Assembly: GCF_001544095.1 (NCBI RefSeq)
Contig: NZ_BCPT01000003.1
Location: 124,001-188,000 of the forward strand
Direction: 5' to 3'
Length of the DNA stretch: 64,000 nucleotides
Source: Enterococcus casseliflavus NBRC 100478
GTDB lineage: Bacteria > Bacillota > Bacilli > Lactobacillales > Enterococcaceae
Part shown: positions 58,195-64,000 of the stretch, in pieces
How the letters are laid out: every line of letters begins with the position of its first letter
Position numbering within the stretch: position 1 is the stretch's first letter
Translations under genes and position numbers: made by a program
Notes under the pieces: generated by a model
What the model saw: only the letters and a program-made list of their open reading frames with translations
What the model was told of the DNA's origin: nothing
Databases searched by the model: none

Positions 58195-60345
58195 TTATGC
58201 ATGTGGTTGACTGACGCTATAAGGATAGGCATCGGCTGACCACTCTTTGCTGCGAGGGACGATACCTAGCTGGAAGTTCAATGTACCACCGGCAGTCAAT
58301 TCTTGGTGGGTGAAAAACAATCGCTCGAAGGGTTCTTCGTTCAATGTGATTTTATCCACGAAGAGCTGTTGCGGCGCATTGGGCGTGCTCTTGATCACTA
58401 AGTCTTTGCCTGAAGCAAGATGTAGTGTTGCTTGATCAAATAATGGCATGCCGATGATATATTCCCCCGTCCCTGGTGTGACTGGATAAAAGCCCAAGGA
58501 GTTGAAAATGTACCAACCAGCCATGCTACCGTTGTCTTCATCGCCAGGAAAGCCTTTGGGCGAGTCATTGAAGCATTGTGTCAATAGCTGCTTAATCAAG
58601 GGCTGTGCCATTTCTGGTTTGCCCAAATAGCTGAATAGATACGGATAGTGGAAGCTTGGCTGATTGGAGATCGCCAGCTGACCAAAATCGAGTGCGGCCA
58701 TCTCACTCATTTCATGGATCTCAAAGCCGTAGCCTTCTGTCGTATAGCGAGGTTCTTGATTGCACAAGTCGATCAGTTTTGCTTCAAAGGCCGCTTTGCC
58801 GCCATGTTCGGCGATCAAACCAGCGAAATCATGATAAACAGCAAAACTGCTTTGCCACGCACTGCCTTCTGCATAATCTAAGCCCCAGCGTATGTCACTG
58901 AATTCTGGACGAAAGGCACCATCGGGATCTTTTGCCCGCATAAAGCCAGTTTCCTGATCGAAAATGTTGCGGTAGTTTTGCGATTGCTGCTGATAATAGT
59001 CTGCTTGCTCGTCACCCAGCTGTTGTGCGACTTGTGAGATACAAAAATCACTGTAACAATAATCAAGGGTGTGATTGACCGATTCATGATGCGTCAATGG
59101 CACATACCCGTAAGACAAATAGTCCGTCGTGCCGCGCCGACCATAATTGGGATTTTCACTTTGGACGGTGGCGCCTTTTTTCATCGCTGCTAAAAATTCG
59201 GGCATCAAATCGAGACGAATGCCTTTTACTGCGGCATCAGCGATCACGGCATCGATCAGCGTCCCTGGCATCAATCCACGCTCATCTGGCGATAGCCATT
59301 TTGGTAAAAAGCCGCTTTCGCGATAACTGTTCAAAAAGCCTTCCAGCATGTCTTCCAATTGTTCGACAGCCAAGAGTGAAAAGAGCGGGTAGACAGTTTT
59401 ATACGTATCCCAAAAGCCGTTGTTTGTATACAGTGGTCCTGGTTTGATTGCTTTTGCCAAGGTATCCCAATGCATTTTGCGGCCCTCTTGATCGATTTCA
59501 AAGAAGGTTTGAGGAAACAAGAATAAGCGATAAAAATTATGATAAAAAGTAGAAACTTGTGTTTGATCGTGATGCTCGATCTCGATTTTTTGCAAAAAAT
59601 GATTCCATTGCTGTTGGACAGAAGCCAGATAATCGGCAGGAGCCCATTGCTGTTCCCGTTGCAAGTTCAAACAAGCTTGTTCGCGACTGAGAAACGAGGT
59701 CGCAAAACGGATCGTCTGTGTTTGGCAAGCCCCAAAGCGGAGAACTACGAAGGCTTCTTTGCCTGTCAAGGCACCTTCGATCGCAGTGATGGGTGTTTCA
59801 AAACGATAGACGAAATGGAAGGTGAAGCGTTCATCTTCGCACCCTGAAAATACGATCAGTTGACCAGCCACTGTTTGTTCATCCAACTGTTCTAAGACAT
59901 AGTCACCCGGCAGTGACAAGCCAAGACCTGGCTGATCCCCGCAGTTTTCAATAGTCAGCACACCGCCATACATACTGGGGATCAAAGTCGTTGTTGTTAA
60001 ATACCGCTGCGTCTTGATTTTAAGAAAGGCTGGATTAAAGGTGCTTTCTTCGGGACGATACGAGCTTTGCGCATGGAAAAGGGTATTTTCAGAAAGCGTG
60101 CCGTTTATCGGCAGCATCGTCAGATGGCTGAAATCTCCCATCCATGGGCTAGGCTGATGGGTGATGCGAAAGCCCTGAAAGGTTCGATCTTCTGGATGAA
60201 ACCACCAACTGCCGCGTTGATCGCTGGTTTGCGGGGCAAAGTAGTTCATGCCAAAAGGAACCCCTGTATAAGGCAGGCAGTTGCCGTGGGAAAAACTATA
60301 TTGGTTGTCTGTTCCGTGTCGTGTGTCGATCATTGATACGTTCAC
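58195..60345 (-). CDS. GH92 alpha-mannosidase
   Basis: A 716-residue GH92 exo-alpha-mannosidase (Ca2+-dependent, inverting). Family landmarks are TRHGTDNQYSFSHGNCLPYTGVPFGMNYF, GFRITHQPSPWMGDF, GPLYTNNGFWDTYKTVYPLF and GFPGDEDNGSMAGWYIFNSLGFYPVTPG shortened. No signal peptide is seen, so it acts on imported glycan fragments. GTG 60345 is the likely start: AAAGGAG lies eight bases upstream, while an earlier GTG at 60354 overlaps that site. It follows the GntR-type regulator gene by five bases. Confidence 0.92.
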   Translation of the reverse strand: MNVSMIDTRHGTDNQYSFSHGNCLPYTGVPFGMNYFAPQTSDQRGSWWFHPEDRTFQGFRITHQPSPWMGDFSHLTMLPINGTLSENTLFHAQSSYRPEESTFNPAFLKIKTQRYLTTTTLIPSMYGGVLTIENCGDQPGLGLSLPGDYVLEQLDEQTVAGQLIVFSGCEDERFTFHFVYRFETPITAIEGALTGKEAFVVLRFGACQTQTIRFATSFLSREQACLNLQREQQWAPADYLASVQQQWNHFLQKIEIEHHDQTQVSTFYHNFYRLFLFPQTFFEIDQEGRKMHWDTLAKAIKPGPLYTNNGFWDTYKTVYPLFSLLAVEQLEDMLEGFLNSYRESGFLPKWLSPDERGLMPGTLIDAVIADAAVKGIRLDLMPEFLAAMKKGATVQSENPNYGRRGTTDYLSYGYVPLTHHESVNHTLDYCYSDFCISQVAQQLGDEQADYYQQQSQNYRNIFDQETGFMRAKDPDGAFRPEFSDIRWGLDYAEGSAWQSSFAVYHDFAGLIAEHGGKAAFEAKLIDLCNQEPRYTTEGYGFEIHEMSEMAALDFGQLAISNQPSFHYPYLFSYLGKPEMAQPLIKQLLTQCFNDSPKGFPGDEDNGSMAGWYIFNSLGFYPVTPGTGEYIIGMPLFDQATLHLASGKDLVIKSTPNAPQQLFVDKITLNEEPFERLFFTHQELTAGGTLNFQLGIVPRSKEWSADAYPYSVSQPHA

Positions 60346-60350
60346 TTGGT

Positions 60351-61403
60351 TCACTCCTTTAATTGGGTTGATTCTCTTTTGATCAAAGAAACCGCCACTA
60401 GATGGGTGGTCGTCTCCGTTGGTACTGGTGTTGCTGCCTTCGCAGCGTTGATTTTCTCAATCACTTGGTTTCCTGCCAAGCGCCCCATCTCGGCAAAATT
60501 CTGCCCGATAGTCGTTAGTGCTGGATCAACGAGGGCTGCGGCTTGGATATTATCGAAACCAACTAGGGAAATGTTGGCAGGGACGTGCAAATCTGCTTGG
60601 CGCAAAGCACGCATCAATTCAATGGCGATCAAGTCATTTTCACAGACGGCTGCCGTGACCTGATGTTCTTCCAAGTAGGCAAGCGCATTTGCGATGCTGG
60701 CAGCCGTGTCGTCGAGCTTGGTGCGAAAGGTTCTTTGGGCTTTTTTCAGCGCATCGATGTAACCTAGATAACGCTGACGGACGGATTGCGGATGATGGGT
60801 ATCACCAAAAATATAAGCGATCCGGTGATGCCCCAACGCAAGTAAATGCTCTGTGGCTAGCTGTCCACCTTGAAAGTTATCTGGCATCACCGCTGGGAAA
60901 TTAAACTCATGCAGCTTTTTATCTAAGGTCACGATAGGAAAGTGCTTTTCAGCACATTCGAACAGCAAGTCATAGTAAGAAAACGTATTGCTGGCGTAAT
61001 AGATCAGGCCGTCGAATTCTTGCATCAGCTCAGCTGCCGTCGTTTTTTCCAAATAATCCACTGGTGTCATCAAAAGTTCAAAGCCGTGTTCTTGCATCAC
61101 GGGGTAAATGCCTTCGGTAAAGTTTCCTAAAGAGAGATCATTGGCAAAGGGCAAGACAAACAAAATTCGTCCAGTCGCTTTTTTTTCCTTCAATTCTCGG
61201 ACAAAGCTGCCGCTGCCTTGCACGCGATAGATCAGCTGATTTTGTTCCAGTTCCGTCAAGGCTCTTTTAGAGGTGATCCGACTGACTTGGTATTGTTCAG
61301 ATAGTTCTTTTTCAGTAGGGACACGACTGCCAGGCGCTAATCGCCCTTCAACGATGGCTTCGTGAAGCTCCGCGTAAATTTTTTTATATAATGGTTGTTT
61401 CAT
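60351..61403 (-). CDS. GntR-type regulator with LacI-like sensor domain (AraR-like)
   Basis: A 350-residue hybrid repressor: GntR winged helix at residues 1-70 (PLYKKIYAELHEAIVEGRLAPGSRVPTEKELSEQYQVSRITSKRAL) fused to a sugar-binding-protein-like domain (RILFVLPFANDLSLGNFTEG, GHHRIAYIFGDTHHPQSVRQRYLGY, SLVGFDNIQAAALVDPALTTIGQ). The same layout is known from AraR. AAAAGGGG precedes the ATG. Palindromes TTGATATATCAA/T in front of this gene and of the divergent GH125 gene are likely operators. Effector probably mannose- or glycan-derived, by context. Confidence 0.88.
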   Translation of the reverse strand: MKQPLYKKIYAELHEAIVEGRLAPGSRVPTEKELSEQYQVSRITSKRALTELEQNQLIYRVQGSGSFVRELKEKKATGRILFVLPFANDLSLGNFTEGIYPVMQEHGFELLMTPVDYLEKTTAAELMQEFDGLIYYASNTFSYYDLLFECAEKHFPIVTLDKKLHEFNFPAVMPDNFQGGQLATEHLLALGHHRIAYIFGDTHHPQSVRQRYLGYIDALKKAQRTFRTKLDDTAASIANALAYLEEHQVTAAVCENDLIAIELMRALRQADLHVPANISLVGFDNIQAAALVDPALTTIGQNFAEMGRLAGNQVIEKINAAKAATPVPTETTTHLVAVSLIKRESTQLKE

Positions 61404-61416
61404 AAGAAAACCCCTT

Positions 61417-61428
61417 TTGATATATCAT
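61417..61428 (-). promoter_or_regulatory. operator candidate before the GntR-type regulator gene
   Basis: TTGATATATCAT, one base from the perfect palindrome at 61529-61540, located 13 bases upstream of the regulator's start codon. Confidence 0.6.
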
Positions 61429-61489
61429 ATTTGTTAGCATACCATAAACCAATAAAAATGAAAACCCTTTAATTATTTTGGAAAAGCGC

Positions 61490-61540
61490 TAGACATTCAG
61501 ATAATTCATGATATACTAGGTTCGTAAATTGATATATCAA
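61490..61540 (+). promoter_or_regulatory. promoter and operator of the mannosidase genes
   Basis: TAGACA (61490) and TATACT (61512) with a 16-base spacer. TTGATATATCAA, a perfect 12-bp palindrome, follows at 61529-61540, about +5 to +16 of the transcript. Confidence 0.7.
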
Positions 61541-61558
61541 ATCAGGGAAGGTGATGGA

Positions 61559-62848
61559 ATGGTTTATAAAGAAATACCAACTTCAGTAGCAACATTTATG
61601 GAAACGATTACGGATCTATGCGGAGAAACGCATGCCGATTGGGCGAAAAATTTTAACGCAGCTTTCGCCAATACACTATTAACGACGGTCAAGCGTCATG
61701 AGGATGGCACGACCTTTTTACTGACGGGGGATATTCCAGCGATGTGGCTGCGAGATTCCACTGCACAAGTTCGTCCGTATTTGGTGATCGCCAAAGAAGA
61801 TGAAGACTTAGCAAGCATGATCAGCGGGTTAGTTAAAAAGCAATTCTACTATATTACGATCGATCCTTACGCAAATGCCTTTAACGAATCAGCCAATGGC
61901 GCTGGCCACCAAACAGACGATACTGAAATGAACGATTGGATCTGGGAACGCAAATATGAGATCGACTCTCTATGCTATCCGATCCAACTGGCCTATCTGC
62001 TATATAAAAACACAGGCAGAACCGATCAGTTCAATGATGATTTTGTAACAGGCATCAAAAAAGCCTTGGAGGTGTTTGTGACAGAACAAAACCATGAGGA
62101 GTCTCCATATCGCTTTGAACGGGATACCTGGCGAAAAGAAGATACCTTGACTCATGACGGCAAAGGCGCACCAGTGAAACCCGTCGGCTTGACTTGGTCA
62201 GGCTTTCGACCAAGTGATGATGCCTGCAAATACGGCTATTTGATTCCCTCCAATATGTTTGCGGTGGTGGTCTTAGGCTATATCCAAGAAATCTTTACGA
62301 CGGTTTTAGAAGACGCAGCGATCGTGGCACAAGCGAAAAAACTACAAGCAGACATTGAAGCAGGGATTAAAGCATACGGGTTGACCACGAACCAAGCTGG
62401 CGAAGAAGTCTACGCCTATGAAGTGGATGGATTCGGCAATGGCACCCTGATGGATGACAGCAATGTGCCGAATTTGATCGCCGCCCCTTACTTGGGGTAT
62501 GGCAGCATGGAAGATCCCCTTTATCTTCAAACCCGTAAAACGTTGTTGAGCAGTGAAAATCCGTATTTCTATGAAGGGAAATACGCCAAAGGCATTGGTA
62601 GCTCTCATACGCCAGAAAATTATGTGTGGCCGATCGCCATGGCAATGGAAGGGATGACCACCACTGACAAAGAAGAAAAGAAACGAATTTTGGATCAGTT
62701 AGTTGCGACAGATGCGGGTACAAATTTGATGCATGAAGGGTTCGATGTCGATGATCCTTCGCAATACACGAGAGAATGGTTCTCGTGGGCGAATATGATG
62801 TTTTGTGAATTGGTTATGGATTATTTCGATATCCGAGTGGAAAAATAA
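61559..62848 (+). CDS. GH125 exo-alpha-1,6-mannosidase
   Basis: A 429-residue metal-independent alpha-mannosidase of family GH125 (DUF1237). Landmarks: DIPAMWLRDSTAQVRPYLVIAK, NESANGAGHQTDDTEMNDWIWERKYEIDSLCYPIQLAY, SGFRPSDDACKYGYLIPSNMFA and SSHTPENYVWPIAMAMEG. No signal peptide. GGAAGGTG precedes ATG 61559; an upstream in-frame TTG at 61529 is inside the operator. It is first in an operon with the GH38 gene and cleaves alpha-1,6-mannose linkages of N-glycans. Confidence 0.93.
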   Translation: MVYKEIPTSVATFMETITDLCGETHADWAKNFNAAFANTLLTTVKRHEDGTTFLLTGDIPAMWLRDSTAQVRPYLVIAKEDEDLASMISGLVKKQFYYITIDPYANAFNESANGAGHQTDDTEMNDWIWERKYEIDSLCYPIQLAYLLYKNTGRTDQFNDDFVTGIKKALEVFVTEQNHEESPYRFERDTWRKEDTLTHDGKGAPVKPVGLTWSGFRPSDDACKYGYLIPSNMFAVVVLGYIQEIFTTVLEDAAIVAQAKKLQADIEAGIKAYGLTTNQAGEEVYAYEVDGFGNGTLMDDSNVPNLIAAPYLGYGSMEDPLYLQTRKTLLSSENPYFYEGKYAKGIGSSHTPENYVWPIAMAMEGMTTTDKEEKKRILDQLVATDAGTNLMHEGFDVDDPSQYTREWFSWANMMFCELVMDYFDIRVEK

Positions 62849-62921
62849 GCAGCACGACCCATCACCATTCGAGTGACACAAAAAGCAGTCCAACGACGCA
62901 AACAGCGAGGAGTAAAAATCA

Positions 62922-64000
62922 ATGAAGAAACAAGTTTATATCATCTCACACAGCCACTGGGATCGGGAATGGTACATGCCTTACGAACAGCATCACATGC
63001 GGCTAGTGGAATTGATGGATGATCTTTTAGAATTAATTGAAAATGACCCTGAGTTCCACAGCTTCCATCTAGATGGACAGACGATCATCTTGGATGACTA
63101 TTTAGAAGTGCGGCCTGAAAAACGCGAGGCGGTCAAAGCGGCCATCAAACAAGGGAAATTACAGATCGGTCCGTTTTATATTTTGCAAGATGACTTTTTG
63201 ATCAGTGCCGAATCAAACACCCGTAATATGCTGATTGGAATGGCAGAAAGCAAAAAGTGGGGCACCCCCGTTATGTTGGGGTATTTCCCAGATACCTTCG
63301 GCAATATGGGACAAACTCCGCAAATGATGCTACAAGCCAATCTTGAAAGTGCTGCATTTGGGCGTGGCGTCAAACCGATCGGCTTTGACAACGAAGTTTT
63401 ACCCGATGATCAATTTACTTCCCAATATTCTGAAATACATTGGGAAGGTCCAGATGGCAGTCAAATCTTTGGTCTACTTTTTGCCAACTGGTACTCCAAT
63501 GGCAATGAGATTCCAGTGGATAAAGCAGAAGCCAAAGCTTTTTGGACACAAAAACTGCAAGATGTAGAAAAATTTGGAGCCACCAATCATTACTTAATGA
63601 TGAATGGGGTCGATCATCAACCCGTCCAAAAAAATATTTCGGCAGCGATTCGTACAGCCAACGAGCTTTTCCCAGAGTATGAATTCAAACACGCCAGCTT
63701 TACCGAATACCTTGAAGCGGTGCAAGCAGATCTGCCAGATGACCTAGGAACTGTCACAGGTGAATTGACCAGTCAAGAAACCGATGGTTGGTATACTCTA
63801 GCCAATACCGCCTCTTCCCGAGTTTATCTAAAACAATGGAATACAAAGGTTTCCCGCCAATTAGAAAATGTTGCGGAGCCATTAGCAACTATGGCTTATG
63901 AAGCAAGCGGCAGCTATCCTCATGATATGTTGGATCATGCGTGGAAAACCCTGATGCAAAATCATCCTCACGACAGTATCTGCGGCTGTTCAGTGGACGA
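62922..64000 (+). CDS. GH38 alpha-mannosidase, 5' part
   Basis: The first 359 residues of a GH38 retaining alpha-mannosidase; the rest is outside the window. Motifs: zinc-binding ISHSHWDREWY at residues 7-17, FHLDGQT, the region GYFPDTFGNMGQ with the catalytic Asp, and QNHPHDSICGCSVD near the window end (zinc His). GAGGAG lies upstream of ATG 62922. The frame is open to the last base. It complements GH92 and GH125 in removing mannose from high-mannose glycans. Confidence 0.92.
   Translation, partial: MKKQVYIISHSHWDREWYMPYEQHHMRLVELMDDLLELIENDPEFHSFHLDGQTIILDDYLEVRPEKREAVKAAIKQGKLQIGPFYILQDDFLISAESNTRNMLIGMAESKKWGTPVMLGYFPDTFGNMGQTPQMMLQANLESAAFGRGVKPIGFDNEVLPDDQFTSQYSEIHWEGPDGSQIFGLLFANWYSNGNEIPVDKAEAKAFWTQKLQDVEKFGATNHYLMMNGVDHQPVQKNISAAIRTANELFPEYEFKHASFTEYLEAVQADLPDDLGTVTGELTSQETDGWYTLANTASSRVYLKQWNTKVSRQLENVAEPLATMAYEASGSYPHDMLDHAWKTLMQNHPHDSICGCSVD

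Noticed and set aside
1-64000. tRNA, rRNA, CRISPR arrays, prophage or complete transposons
   Set aside because: No such sequences were recognised on either strand; repeats seen are hairpins and short operators.

Overview
The window looks like the chromosome of a low-G+C, sugar-adapted Firmicute of the order Lactobacillales, most likely Enterococcus (casseliflavus/gallinarum-like). That placement is an inference. It rests on strong Gram-positive ribosome binding sites, many PTS permeases, LicT/RAT antitermination, DUF3284 in a PTS operon, a PepV dipeptidase and a yybP-ykoY leader in front of a P-type ATPase. Nearly all genes are intact and tightly packed. I found no tRNA, rRNA, CRISPR array or complete insertion sequence.

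Layout. 1-2.2 kb: end of a PTS operon (UlaA-like EIIC, helical repeat protein, class II aldolase, P-loop kinase-like protein). 2.2-5.5 kb: DUF389 membrane protein, NUDIX hydrolase, NCS2 purine permease. 5.8-9.8 kb: sucrose module (scrR, EIIBC, sucrose-6-phosphate hydrolase). 9.9-12.7 kb: Crp/Fnr-type regulator divergent from a YczE-like membrane protein, then a lone CelB-type EIIC. 12.8-16.5 kb: ArsD-like protein lacking the metal-binding cysteines, lipoprotein/NodB-like operon and a divergent ABC ATPase/permease pair. 16.6-18.2 kb: DUF1858 and DUF438-hemerythrin-PAS genes behind a Fur-like palindrome.

18.2-25.6 kb is the most interesting part: an antitermination-controlled operon of LicT-type regulator, EIIBCA permease, cytoplasmic Cys-type sulfatase, radical-SAM anaerobic sulfatase-maturating enzyme, TauE/SafE permease and a true formylglycine-generating enzyme (FGE) with both catalytic cysteines. 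It reads as uptake of a sulfated sugar by PTS, intracellular desulfation, export of the released oxyanion, and two alternative routes (O2-independent and O2-dependent) for activating the same sulfatase.

25.6-29.5 kb: small membrane proteins, zinc alcohol dehydrogenase, zinc-ribbon protein, isochorismatase-family hydrolase. 29.8-41.0 kb: galactoside region (sugar ABC transporter, YesL-like protein, LacI regulator, EIIC, DUF3284, GH36 alpha-galactosidase, GH42 beta-galactosidase). 41.1-46.9 kb: housekeeping and small genes (NAD(P)HX dehydratase, pepV, lone HicB-like protein, an apparently SOS-controlled small gene, nitroreductase). 47.0-49.9 kb: Mn-type riboswitch and P-type ATPase. 49.9-54.1 kb: MoxR-DUF58-transglutaminase operon. 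54.3-58.1 kb: FAD/NAD(P)-binding protein, ROK regulator and, divergently, a HAD phosphatase gene broken by an in-frame stop. 58.2-64 kb: GntR-controlled alpha-mannosidase cluster (GH92, GH125, GH38) suited to N-glycan mannose; the GH38 gene runs off the end.
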